This document shows positions 1-11,400 of a stretch of 64,000 nt of DNA, in pieces. The notes below the pieces were generated by a model. That model did no database searches and was not told the DNA's origin. It saw nothing but the letters and a program-made list of their open reading frames with translations. Positions within the stretch are counted from its first letter, which is position 1. Every line of letters begins with the position of its first letter. The translations under genes and the position numbers were made by a program. Source of the DNA: Ochotona curzoniae (Eukaryota > Chordata > Mammalia > Lagomorpha > Ochotonidae); assembly GCF_017591425.1 (NCBI RefSeq), contig NW_024467120.1, positions 9,300,001 through 9,364,000 on the forward strand, read 5' to 3'.

Positions 1-298
1 TAAAACTGTGTGTAGGAAAAAAGCGTGAAATCTCATAACCTAAAGCATTAAAAAAAAAACTTAGGTAAAAATGCTGCCTTCGAGGGCAGATAGCTCAGTT
101 ACTGGTGGTGACTCAGTCCCCAGGGGCACAAGTTTGATCTACCAAAGCAGCTCCCTTTAAGTCATTTACTGAGGATGCTTCTCCAGCTATGGGAAAACAG
201 GGATGTTGCCTTGGAGGCCCAAAGCAATTAAACTGCCAGAATCAGAGGCTGCAAGAAGTGGTAATAAGAACTGGAGTAAAACGATCTTTTAATATAAA
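1..298. other. Unique DNA with a weak tRNA-like segment
   Basis: No gene is seen. At about 83-155 the sequence has an A-box-like TAGCTCAGTTACTGG and a B-box-like AAGTTTGATCTACC at tRNA-like spacing, followed by a body faintly like a C-repeat SINE. It could be a very old tRNA-derived SINE. No intact tRNA cloverleaf can be folded by eye, so I do not call a tRNA gene. Confidence 0.3.
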
Positions 299-335
299 GT
301 GTGTGTGTGTGTGTACACGCGCACACACATGCATG
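299..335. repeat. GT/AC dinucleotide tract, perfectly alternating purine-pyrimidine
   Basis: The tract starts as a GT run, turns into AC, passes through CGCGC and ends at ATGCATG. Every step across 37 bases alternates purine and pyrimidine. Such tracts favour left-handed Z-DNA under supercoiling. The two halves are also loosely self-complementary (GTGTGT against ACACAC). Confidence 0.85.
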
Positions 336-1175
336 AACACTTTGGGATGTTGGGCTTATTACCACATGTTTGTATATTGTACTCACCCTAGGACTGGGAT
401 ACAGGTTACTCAATAATCAAACAGAAAGCAGAAAAAGAAGAATTTTTCTAGATGAAAATCCGCTTGCAGAATGAGCCCACCATCAATGCAAGTTTTGAAC
501 ACCCTAAGCCAGCAGAATTATTTGAAGGCTACAGAGTGACACTGAAGACTTTTTCTCCAAGACAGAGAATTGTAGTAGTGTCATAATTAATTCCATGGTG
601 AGGTGTTTCTCTTTCATGAATGTTAATTTGCAAATCTTAAAGGAAAGACCCCTGGGATAGAATGATTGCCAAAAGAGTGAGCCTTAACGATTATTCTGGA
701 CACAGGTTGCGTTGGCTTCCCAGGTATTATCACGCCGTAGGCAAGAAACATAGGGTCTCACTTAACTATTATTATTTTTTGCAGGCTTCTTTTTGCCTAG
801 AATCATTGACTATGAGGCCAAGGGACTAGCTTACAGTTTTTCAGTTTTCGAATGTGTGACTTAATGCTAAAAAATGTACTCACTGTATACTTCAGATTTC
901 AGAAACGGGTGAGTATGAAACACTTGGCGGGATGGATTCAATCTCCGAGTCACTGAAAGAACTGCATCTTTTCCAATCAGAAATAGATTAAACTTGACGA
1001 GCTCTACTCAGGTTTCTGATCTGGAGTTTTTCTTTCATGGTAGTCAGAAACATGAACCAAAACAAACCAAAACAAAGGTGATCTAAACTTCAGGATTTCA
1101 AAAGTTTTTTGAACTTACTATTGGAGGGAAATTCTCTTTCAGAACTTATTTTCCTTGAAACATAGAAGTAGTATT
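336..1175. other. Unique AT-rich DNA, nothing recognised
   Basis: No open frame, repeat family or RNA gene is recognised here. It ends in an A9T9 tract (1176-1193) that marks the tail of the following SINE. Confidence 0.6.
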
Positions 1176-1482
1176 AAAAAAAAATTTTTTTTTGAATGGA
1201 GAGGGTGAGAGAATAAGTGAGAGGGCTCCCATCTCCTGGTTCCTTCTCTAAAAGCCTGCAGAACCTTCAGCCCCAGCTGGGAGTCAAAGGTTAGGATCTA
1301 AGAATGCAGTTTGCATCTCCCCTGTGGGTGGCAAGGACTCAGTTACTCAAAACTTGACCAGTAGCCTCCCAGGCTAGAAGCTGAAGTCAGGAACCAGAAT
1401 GGGGAATTGAACCCAGAAAGTCCAAAGTGAAATGTAGGCACTATTTTTTAAAAGATTAATTTTTAATTTTTATTGGAAATTC
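1176..1482 (-). repeat. Old CSINE (lagomorph C-repeat), minus strand
   Basis: Read on the minus strand it has the C-repeat body in order: a GGGAATTGAACCC-like B-box region, GAAGTCAGGAACCAG, CTCCCCTGTGGG and a GAGAG-rich stretch before the A-rich tail. It is strongly diverged. Bases 1446-1482 look like a second antisense A/T tail, so two copies may abut here. Confidence 0.65.
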
Positions 1483-1560
1483 TATAGATATATAGATATA
1501 GATATATAGATATACTTAGATATTCATATATACGATATATGACAATATATAATATATAGA
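1483..1560. repeat. TA/TATAGA-rich simple repeat
   Basis: Irregular TATAGATA and ATATAT units, probably grown from the A/T tail of the adjacent SINE. No other signal is seen. Confidence 0.7.
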
Positions 1561-2472
1561 AGATAAAACATGCTTCTATTTTACTTACAGTATTTAGAGT
1601 TCTAGAAAAGCTAAGTCTATCTTAGCTAAAGGAAAATAGTTAACACCGTCTAGTATGTAAATAACGCATGATTATTACTAAAGTACATACACAGTGCTAT
1701 CAGGCGGCCTCTAGCACGGCACACACATTAAAATTAAGACACTTGTTCTGTCCTTGACTAAGAGACTGGAATCTGTTTTTGTGTTAATTGCCATCTGAGA
1801 TCTTGCTGCTTATGGTCCATGATACATGGATATTCTCAAAGGGCCTGGGTCTTGAGGTAACTCACACATGGAGATACATTTTGGATGGAACTTCTAATTT
1901 TGAGCCAAATTCATATGTGTTATAGAGATAAGAGTGCTGCAGAGATTCTTGCTAATGCTCTTCCTTTCATTTCATAGAAATCCCATATTCCTGCTCTAAG
2001 AGGAAGGTATAGAACCCACTTAACGTTTTTCTTATCACTGATCTAACTCTTTTACTAAGTACATTAATGCGTTTAATCTTAATACTACCATAATCCATAA
2101 TCATTTTATTCCTTATATTGAAACTGAAACCTAAAACTCCCTTCCTTATCATATCTGAATGGAGAAGATGTTTAGTAGATTATTTTTTCATATTTTACTC
2201 TGTTTTAATATTTTTGTTATCATCAACAACTTTCGGATCTCACCAGAGGCATGTATCATTGGAACTTTGAATAATTTCTTTGTGAGAATATAGGTACGGA
2301 GTAGAAGTCAAATATAAGGAAATAAAACGTTATCTCAAGTCATCGTGCATTGGCCGCCACAAGCAAGCACACTTCTACATTATTTGATTTTAAAACTTCC
2401 AGTTAAATTGTTGTATTGCTTTGTTCCAAATTCCTGCCAGAAAAGTGCTCCATTTTACACTGCAAATTCCAC
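1561..2472. other. Unique AT-rich DNA, nothing recognised
   Basis: Only short chance open frames (for example minus 1967-2152) with no family resemblance. No repeat is recognised. Confidence 0.6.
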
Positions 2473-2492
2473 TGTGCCACCGCGCCGGGCCC
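2473..2492 (-). repeat. Isolated inverted CSINE head, 20 bp
   Basis: The reverse complement matches the first 20 bases of the young CSINE at 38745 at 19 of 20 positions. It lies 20 bp upstream of the complete plus-strand copy at 2513 and faces away from it, head to head. No further SINE sequence follows it on its own strand. Confidence 0.7.
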
Positions 2493-2512
2493 AATTCAGA
2501 TATGTTCTTAAT

Positions 2513-2851
2513 TGGGCTTGGTGCAGTAGCCTAGAGGCTGAAGTCCTCGCCTTGCATGCGCCAGGATCCCATATGGGCACCAGTTCTAATCCCGGCAACC
2601 CCACTTTCCATCTAACTCCCTGCTTGTGGCTTGGAAAAGCAGTCAAGGATGGCCCAAAGCCTTGGGACCCTGCATCTGCGTGGGATACCCGGAAGAGTCT
2701 CTGGGCTTCTGCCTTCGAAGTGGTGCAGCTTCAGCCGTTGCAGCCACTTGGGGAGTGAATCATGAGATGGAAGACCTTCCTTTCTGTCTCTGCTCCTCTA
2801 TGTATATCTGACTTTCCAATAAAAATAAAATAAATTTTATAAAAATAAAAA
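2513..2851 (+). repeat. Full-length CSINE, plus strand
   Basis: Starts with the GGGCTTGGTGCAGTAGCC head, has the GGTTCTAATCC-type B box, then CCTGCTTGTGGCTTGG, GGGACCCTGCAT, TTGGGGAGTGAATCATGAG and an AATAAA-containing A-rich tail. It is flanked by a 9-bp direct repeat GTTCTTAAT (2504-2512 and 2852-2860), as expected for L1-driven insertion. The 137-codon open frame across it is a by-product. Confidence 0.95.
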
Positions 2852-2860
2852 GTTCTTAAT

Positions 2861-5800
2861 CTAAATATGTACTTTTGCATATGCTGTAAAAGATGATGGA
2901 GGAAACAGAAATGAATGATTTCATAGTAGGATTCTGAGACACTGAATTATTAGAAAGTTAGACGCATTATGAATTTGCTACTAATCTTATATAGGGAAAA
3001 AGCTTATGGGATCCTGCTTTACTGCAGAGATTGTAAAAGTGAAACTATCATGTAATAGATTAAATGCAATTGCACCTTTGGATTGTTGATTATGTTTTAC
3101 TAGGTCTAACATTGTCCTAGTTCATATTGTTTGTATTGACTCATTTGTTCTTCTTGGTAGTTCCGTGTTGCATTCAATTCTCCTCATTTTGCAAATGATG
3201 AAAGTTTCCTATTCCTCATGAGAGTTCTCAAGGATGCAGAGCGAAGAAGTGAAAAAACAAAGGCATATATTGCTTAAACTCAGCTGTCAAGCAGATGTGT
3301 TCTCTGCTGGTGCTGCGATAGTTGAAACACCAACCAATAGCCTCAAGAGGACTGGTCGGAGTCTGAACTTCAGTGAGTTACAACCAAGCCAGCAGTTCCA
3401 ATGGCCTCTCTGCCATTCACTCCTAAGATGTCATATCATCCGTCCTTAATCCTCAAGCTGTGAGTCTAAAATATCATGGAGAGCATTTTATTTAAGTCTC
3501 ATGCCTTCTTAATCTTAGTGCATACTTCCCTCATCTTTCAGTACGTGGAAACATTGTTTTTAATCTCCATGCATGGATGCCATGTGCCTGCGCTGTCTTT
3601 CTGCTGAGCCTGAACACCTGCCTCAATTCCACAAGAGCTCTTTCATCAGCATGTTGTGTCCCCCTGTCCCCATAACCCTTGATCTTGCCCCTTTACAATT
3701 CAGACTCAATCCAAATGTTCCCTTTTCTGCTAGATGCTGCATGCAGAAATCCATGCAGCCGGTCCAAAAGTATCCAGTGAAAATACGCAATGTATACCTA
3801 TGAATTTGGTTTATGCTTTTCCTGATGATGTTCTTTGGTGTCTGACAGCGAGTGATTCTTTCAAATGTGAACAACTCTCAACGAGTTCCTTCTTACAAGC
3901 CCTTACAAGTTCCTTGTTCTTGGTAAGTGATTGTACCTGCTGATTTCCAGAGAAGATAGAGCCTTGATGTGCGTCCAATCCAAAACCTATTCCACCCGTG
4001 CACACGTGTTGTTCCTAATAGAAAGCTGCTGGACTCACTCTCTTCATGCTTTAATAACTCGGCTTAACCTGTCATTTTGTGTTTTGGTTCCAATCATCCC
4101 AGCTAATTAAAAAGGTATATTGTTTCTGTTGACTTGATTCTCTTGATTCTTCTTAAAACTATCACTTTTTAATATGTTCCTTTTAACATATCCAATTCGT
4201 TTCTAATGATTACAACTATTGTGCGTCTCCCTTTGCTTCAATGTATTCTCTGTTTGGACCATTGTTTATTTTTTTCCACATGTGCACAGGGGTTTTAGAA
4301 GCTTTGTAACCAGTAATTCGCTTCTGGTAAGCACTGGCAGGAATGTTTTGCATGAATGCTTGGTTGCAGTCTTGGGTATCTTTAATTTCTTCCCTACCCA
4401 TGTTCCTTAATTCGCATCTCAACAGGTTTGATCCCAACAATATAAATCCCTGAAACATCAGTAGTATGGTGCCATTTGCCTACGTACAGCTGAGTTGAAA
4501 TTTTTCAAAATAATGTTTAGGCTGCACATTTGTCACTCAGTATTAGCAAGCATTCTTGGTCACCATTTTTTCTAGCTACCTAGTTCAAGGGCAGGAAATG
4601 CAGTTGCTGACCCCTCATCTCGTGTTATCTCTCAATAAATCTGATCAGAACACATTTTACCACTGTACTCCATCTTTTTTCACTAAGTGCCGTTTCAAAA
4701 CAATTATCCTCCAATTTAACCCAAAGGCACTCAGCTCAATTTCATTTTTCTTGAGAGTGTTGGACAAGGGTCTTCTTTTTTTTTTGGTTACTTTGAGTGC
4801 ATTTGGTGTAGATTTTACATTAGAGCCTATCAGAGACTTCACTGAAAACAAATGTATTTCTCTTTGGAATGCAAGTTGAGCTAGAGTCACCAGTCCCGGG
4901 TGAACAAGAGCAGTCAAGAACGAAGTGTTAATAGAACTTACTGCATCCTTTGGTCAAAAGCCATTTGCATAGAATCCACCATCCACGTACTTGAAAATAA
5001 AATGCAGACTCCTGCTATTTGTCAATTTCCTAGGATACAACATGAATGCAAGAAATGTTTTAGTAAATAAATAACATTTCAAAATGTTGACTGTCTGAAG
5101 TCCACCAAACAAACCCTTCTTTGAAGATCCATTACGTTTACCTATATCCCACAGAACAAATATATCTTTCTTAGTATTTGAGAAAGCTATTCCTACTTTC
5201 CTTTCCTTTGCCCTTTTGATGGAAGTTAGCAGTTACTTAAAATATCGAATTTTTTTTATAATTTACTCTTGCAGTTTTCTTAGTTCTTCCTTTGATATTT
5301 TTCCATACAGGGGTTTTGGATTCTTTCATTTTTTAAAACGTTGAAGCAGTGTTTTGATTTTAAGGTAAATACTGCATGGAATAGAAACATGGCTGTGTTT
5401 TCTTAAGATAGTGCGTGACTGTCTTTAAAGGAATGATGATCCAATTTCTGAAATGCTTTGCATTGTTTGAAAGGAATGATGGCCATCTACTTGTTTGTGA
5501 TGGGGTTGGGGATCGAGGCAATTTGTGGTGAAATCAATTATCTGTGGGATTACTTTCTTGTTTCTGTTCAAGGAGCTCCATTTTCTCCACTTTAAATAAA
5601 CAACAGATCTCACGTCACTTAGACTCTCACAAGGCTGATGAAACAGCCAGTATCCAAATTACAACCAGATTGTGTCACTAAAAGAAGTGTGTTATCTGCT
5701 GTTAGTTTTGTGTCTCTAACATTTTTTCGAATGAAAATCATATCCCTGTATTACTTATGATAAGCCCACTATTTTTTCCACTTGAGAAATGAATGACAGT

Positions 5801-6367
5801 GACTATTTCAGGTATTATGCTTTCATATTTTTTATCCTTTCCTATTTTTATCTTCTGATTTCATCACAATCTCTCTTAGGCTTTCTCCAAAGACTTTAAG
5901 TTTTTTTTTTGTTCCCATAGATGACTCTGGATACCTTAGCCTTCTTCCAAAACTTTACTTCCTTCCCTTTAAAATGTAGGTCTGTGTTCCCATCAACCAC
6001 AGCAGATTCAGCTTCTTTGTCTTCGGCTTGTCATCGTTCCTCTCAAGTCACCATTCCTTTATCTTCTACACTGACATGTTTATGCTTGGGGTCTCCATGC
6101 GGACACTCAATTCTGTTTAGAAGTCCTGTTCCAATTTTTCACAATTTTCCTTACCTCTTTCATTTCATTCTCATTTTTCATTCTCAGCTGGAAGTTTCTT
6201 TTTCCTTATAGAGAAAATAGAAACCACTTAGGATGCATTCCCTATTCTTGTCACAAATGTAATTATCTGATCTTTTCTTATTTATACCTCATTTAAAGGA
6301 AAAAGTGTTTTCCCTTCTACCAGCTTTAATTCTTCCACTCACTGTTTTATGTTTCCTCCCTTCCCAT
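2861..6367. other. Unique DNA, no gene recognised
   Basis: About 3.5 kb of AT-rich sequence with many short open frames (up to 107 codons at 4556-4879, plus) that resemble no family I know. A possible MIR is listed separately at 3095-3225. The T-rich strand bias from about 5700 to 6360 is notable but has no clear source. Confidence 0.55.
3095..3225 (-). repeat. Probable MIR fragment
   Basis: The order TTGACTCATTTGTTC, then TTCTCCTCATTTTGCAAATGATGAAAG, resembles the antisense MIR core, which runs from ACTCATTTAATCCTC to CCCCATTTTACAGATGAGGAAAC. Divergence is high. Confidence 0.45.
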
Positions 6368-6676
6368 TCTTTTTTTTAAAGATTTATTTTATTGAAAAGT
6401 CATATGTATATATATATTTGTGTCTATATATGTATATATACAGAGAGAGAGATTCTGTCAGTTGATTCATTGCCCAAGCAGCCACAAGGGCCGGTGCCGT
6501 GCCGATCTGAAGCCAGGATCCAGGAACTTCTTCCAGGTCTCCCCCGTGGGTGGGTGCAGGGTCCCAAGGCTTTGGGCTGTCCTCAACTACTTTCCCAGGC
6601 CACAAGCAGGGATCTGGGTGAGAAGTGGGGCTGCTGGGGTTAGAACCTGCGCCCATATGGGATCCTGATGCATGAA
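6368..6676 (-). repeat. CSINE, minus strand, 5'-truncated
   Basis: Begins with the reverse-complement tail (TTTAAAGATTTATTTTATTG), followed by a TATATA-expanded segment, AGAGAGAGAT, then the CSINE body in reverse up to CCCATATGGGATCCTG. The SINE head is missing at about 6676, where the next segment starts. Several overlapping open frames of 82-112 codons run through it and are not genes. Confidence 0.93.
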
Positions 6677-7570
6677 AGGACACATTGGAAAGCCTGTGGA
6701 TGAGAAAGTGATAGATGCACAATAGTTAGCTGAAGCGCTCGAGGATCAGGATATTGAATTATTCAGAATAAAACCAAGAAAGATGCTACTTTTAGTGTCC
6801 AAATGTGAGACCTGTGGGATGTTAGCAAAACTGCAACCTTCAGACGAGAGCTTCGTGGAAAATGGATTTCCACGGAAGAGCTAACTTCCCATTAAGGTAG
6901 GGAAGGGACTGTTCAAAGAATCACTCATATATGAAGTCAGTAACTGTGGATTGGGGTGTCCCAAGGAGATGTAAAGGGGACTACTCCGTGAAATCCACTA
7001 AAGAAACGGGATCCTGGCTGCAGTATGTGTAAGAACCAAGATTGTGATGGAGACAAAGGCTCAGACTTTGACAATGAAGAAATATAAAAGTTTTTGAATA
7101 ATTGTGGATGAGACTGTCCATAAGCTTCCAAATGTAAAAATCTAATTTCTATTTAGTTGGGAGGTATGTGATTCTGACCAACAGAATACTCAATGAGAAA
7201 ATTCCAAGTGAGGTTGATGGTACTGCCTTTGATGATTGCATCTGGATGTGACGTTTCCACTTCATAGGCTGCCTACAGCTGAAGTACTGAGTACTGAAGA
7301 GTAAGGGTAGACATCTACAGAGACTTAGACAGTGGAGCTCATTCTAGCCCAAGTTTCACAGATCCGCACTTGTCCCCAAGCACAAGCACCTCAAGGGATA
7401 GTCCCTAGTCTTGAGCAAACGGCTTGATTGTGCAGTGGGTGAGATGACCTAGGATTCTTTCCAGAAAATGAAAATGATGCTTTTTACACATGCAATTACA
7501 GAAATGTGAACCATCCTTTGTTGCTGTTTTTCCCCAGTAAATACATATTTTGTTTAAAATAAAATTGTTC
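6677..7570 (+). pseudogene. Possible unidentified processed-transcript remnant
   Basis: An exon-like, non-repetitive stretch ends in TTTAAAATAAAATTG, a canonical AATAAA signal. It has alternating short open pieces, including a CXXC-like pair (SKCETCGML) near 6812-6838. The look is of coding sequence followed by a 3' UTR, with many stops and frameshifts. No poly(A) tail or flanking duplication is evident, and I do not recognise a parent gene. It may simply be unique DNA. Confidence 0.25.
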
Positions 7571-9325
7571 CCGGAGCTTCCTTGAATCTGGCTTTGATTT
7601 ATTTACTGATGGAAAACAGAATTAGGCCAATTTTGTTTAATGTATTTTGCAGACTTGTTAGAATTAGTGTAAATAACCCTGGTTCCCGTAGCGTAGGGTG
7701 TTTAAAACTGCTTTGCTCCATACACAAACCGAAAATTTCCTGTGGTTAATCAGAAATAAGCAAAAGGACAGATTTAAAGCTGGAAATGATGGAAAATAAA
7801 GAGGAAAGAAACAGCTCTACATAGCTAACCTAATATAGACATACATTTTAATGAAACCAGGATGTGTGCTAGGGATAGCCCTGTCAGCATTTGCAGTTTG
7901 CACCCAGATATTTTGCATCAGGTAGATGCAGTCACGGAGGCTTACTCTAAAGCACCCTACAGTCTTTCTCCTCCATACATTTTGTTCATGTAGATTCTTT
8001 TTTTGTGCCTTATGATAGAAAGACTCCCAAAGTGGGGAACTGGTTTTCTTCGTGTCAGATGTAATACACTCAAACCAGGTAAGTCAGCTTTGCAAGACTG
8101 GAATCCTATTTGTTTGCATTAGGTGTACTTCCTCATATCTCTCTCACCAGTCACATCAGACTGCATATCCACTCTGAGCGTGTATAAATGGAAAATTGCT
8201 CAGTGTAAAATCACCTGGGAACCACCACAAGATCCCTTTGACATGCCTTTCCCCTTATTTTTTCCTGCTGTGATTTTGGAAGGCTGTATTTTCTCCTGTT
8301 AAAATGATTAGTGCTTTAAGTGAATGAGATCACTTACTGAACGAGAAATCCAGCCAAGCCATATTCTCATCTCGTGATCTCATACAGGCTTAGCTTCAAG
8401 AGAGGCCCCTGTAGAGATTTTGCAAAATTGTTCATCCAATTGTTGTATGCAGCCTCCATTTAGAGAGGAAACGTGCTTGACAAAATCTAGTAAAAAAGTA
8501 TCCCTGGATGCCAAAAACAATAGAAGCACATCTGTGCCTGAATGTAGGCCACTATCTTGCAAAAATAACCTCCCTCTGTTGTACGTGTAAAACCCATGGT
8601 GCGTAAAACACCGGAATACCTATGCAATTCTCACCCTCTGCAATAGATGAGATCCATGATTCTAAATTTAATGTGTGGCTTAGTCCCTACAACCAGCATG
8701 GCTTTCAGCAGTGTTGGGTGATGGCAGCAGGTTCTTCTCTCAGCCACACCTGACTTCAGAGCTTTGGGCAGTCAGATTTTCTGTTATGTATCCTTCAGAT
8801 TTTCTATTAGCCAAATACAACTACAGGGACCAAATAGTTTCAAAATGAATCTGAGAATGGCAGATGAAGTAAGATAATCGTTTTGGTACTTTTCTGAAGC
8901 ATTCATCTGGAAGTCATGGAAACATAGAGTAGACACCCTTGCTAAGTTGTGTCTCTTGGTACTCCATTTTTTTCCTTCCTCATCCCAATATATTTGTAGC
9001 ATCCCTAACACTCCTCTGTCTCCCTTTCTGTTCTCATCACTCACTCTGCTGAATGATGCTTCAAAATGTCCGCTTCAATCATCTACAAATCGAATAATTG
9101 TATTTAGACAAAACTTACGTAAAGTGAAACATGCCAACATTAAGTTTCCAACTGGAAATATTTTGTAAAATATCACCTGGAACTATTAATTTACACAAGG
9201 CAGGAATGCTTTCATCACCTATGACTATTTCCCTGTTTTGTCTTGTTGTCTATTTCATCTTCTATAAATTACAATTTCTCTGACTTTTACTTATGTATAT
9301 AACTTTGGTTTGCTTTTAAACTTCT
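7571..9325. other. Unique DNA, no gene recognised
   Basis: Contains a perfect consensus donor (CAG|GTAAGT at 8076-8084) and a few open frames below 90 codons, but no supporting acceptor with an open frame. No repeat family is recognised. Confidence 0.5.
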
Positions 9326-11118
9326 TACAAAATGAGCGATAAAGGGCATCACTCTTTTTGATATCTTTCAGTTCACTGAACGATTTTTCTATTCATCCAT
9401 GTTGTTACATATGTCAGTACCTACACAGAATTCAATGCTATGGATATTCTTGATAAAATTGCTATGAGAAAAGTCTCGTACACGTCTTTCAGGCAACATG
9501 TTTTTATTTCTCTTGGGAAAATTATTAGCACTGAAAATGATACATATTTATGTTTAAAATAAACCATAGACTAATTTGTTCAAAATGAGTATGTCATTTT
9601 ACATATTCATTGAAAAATGTGTAAAAGTTTCAATCTTTTTAAAATCTATCTAATAGCATTTTTACCTGGGTGTTTGAAATGAACATTTTGACTCTAATTA
9701 TTTTGATGACTCATGATACTGGCTCACTTTCACATCTATTGACGACCTGTAAGCAGTATTTGTTGAGAGAGCAATTGTAGCTTTTATTGATTTGTTGGAC
9801 ATATATATGCTGGGGATGGGGATAAGAGCATTGTTAAAATAAATGCATTTTCAGTATGCTGTCTCAGTTTGTAGCCAACTTAGTTTTCTTTTTGTGGCGT
9901 CTTTTCATAAATAAATAAGACACCACATGAATTTTAGTGTTTCATACTTTAAGCTGAGTGATGTACTGAATCTACTCTAAGAGTTGTTTATCACCATATT
10001 CCTCAATGTTTTCTTTTAGAAATTTTGTGATTTTTACTTCTACGTTTATATGATACATGCCAAGCTAATTTTTTTGTGCATGAAAATGGCACCAGATGCA
10101 CTTTTTGGTGAATCATTTTATTTACTCTCTTATTTTATTCTTTTTTTGTTTGTCCTCTGTCTATGCTACATACTACTCTCCGTTGTCTTGATAACCAGTT
10201 TGTAAGGTATTAAATTGGATAGCATAAAAGCACTTGTTTTCTGGAATACTGCTGCTATTCTAGATCTTTTGACTTTTTATATAAATGCTAAAATAGACCT
10301 ACTAAACTTTAATAAGAAAAATTGAAATTTGATTCAAATTATCTTGAATAAACATATAGATCAACTTAGGGACAATCATACGCTGAAAAATGGGGCATCA
10401 CATGTTTTTTGTTAAATGCCTACATTGGTGATATCAAGTTGATGGGTTAGTTACTTTTTTGGTGTGTGTCTTGAGATCTTTTTTAACTTTCTGCTTCTTT
10501 TTTCTTACTGTGGGTGAGAACTGAAATTTCTGAAGTAGTGTGTTTATTTCTCCTTATACTTTAGTTTTTGCTTCTTTTATTTGAGATACTGTTAGGTACA
10601 AAAATGTTCTAAATGATTATGCTCTCTTTTGGCCCCTTTGAAATTCTGAGATGATCTACATTATTGCTCATAATGTTTTTTGCTTTAATTTACTTTAATA
10701 ATTTTACATTTCCCTCTACTTACATAACTTAGTCCCCAATTAACACAGTATATCTATTTTTGTTAATTTGTTTAGCATATTAGTACCTTTGAGTTTGGTT
10801 TCTTATATACAGCTTATAGTCAGATCCTGGTTTTGATTAGATTTTGAAAATCTCTGATTTTAATCAAGAGATTTAAATAAAATAACTTCATTTTTTGTAT
10901 AATTGGAATTAATCTTGCATCACGTTAGTTTTGAGCTTTTCTCCATTCTACTTTTTTCTTTTTTGATATAAACATTACGATTAATTTTTCTTTTGTTGGC
11001 TAATATTTTAACTACTGTTTAGTTTTATTTTGGGTCTAGGATTTATAGCATATACATTAATTTATCACATTCTACCTTCCAATGTTATTTCCAAACTTCA
11101 TTTAAAATATAAAAGTTT
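9326..11118 (-). repeat. Old mammalian L1 (L1M-type), minus strand, discontinuous
   Basis: Read on the plus strand this follows the antisense L1 order. A segment like CATCCATGTTGTTACAT (from about 9393) comes from the 3' part of ORF2. TCCTCAATGTTTTC (about 10000) and ATAGATCAACTTAGGG (about 10357) come from antisense ORF2. GTTTCTTATATACAGC (about 10798) lies near the ORF2 start, and a TTTATCACATTCTACC region closes the copy (about 11060). The middle of ORF2 appears deleted around 10430. All frames are destroyed. The family was assigned by memory of consensus order. Confidence 0.75.
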
Positions 11119-11260
11119 CTTTTTAAATTTTTTTTTTAATTACGTTGCATTATGTGACATAGTTTCATAGACTCTAGGATTCTCCCAGCCCCTCCCCATG
11201 CCCTTCCCCCATGGTGGATTCCTCCACCTTGTTGTAGTTCCTTCAATTTATTTCTTCCAA
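11119..11260 (-). repeat. Lagomorph L1 3' end, minus strand
   Basis: A T10 run is followed by TGTGACATAGTTTCATAGAC, then a pyrimidine-rich CCCAGCCCCTCCCC block and CCATGGTGGATTCCTCCACC. This block is shared with 60541-60680 and is the reverse of the lagomorph L1 3' UTR with its poly(A) tail. It is a short 5'-truncated insertion next to the older L1. Confidence 0.8.
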
Positions 11261-11348
11261 AACTTTGGGCTATTACTTTCATAATTCTAATATCATGCTT
11301 TTCTTAATCAATTTAATATCGCTCTAATATATATCTGAGGCTGAGCAT

Positions 11349-11400
11349 TTTTTTTTTATTTCATTTTGTGACACAGTTTCATAGGTTAGAAAATGCAAGT
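11349..11400 (-). repeat. Second short lagomorph L1 3' end, minus strand
   Basis: A T10 run followed by ATTTCATTTTGTGACACAG and TTTCATAGG repeats the first bases of the 11119 element. Only about 40 bases of element sequence can be seen. Confidence 0.6.

Noticed and set aside
83..155. Possible tRNA gene with A- and B-box-like motifs
   Set aside because: No acceptor stem or anticodon arm can be formed by eye. At most it is an old tRNA-derived SINE head.
8059..8084. Perfect consensus splice donor CAG|GTAAGT
   Set aside because: The only nearby acceptor would give a 20-base exon with a stop, so it is treated as a decoy donor.
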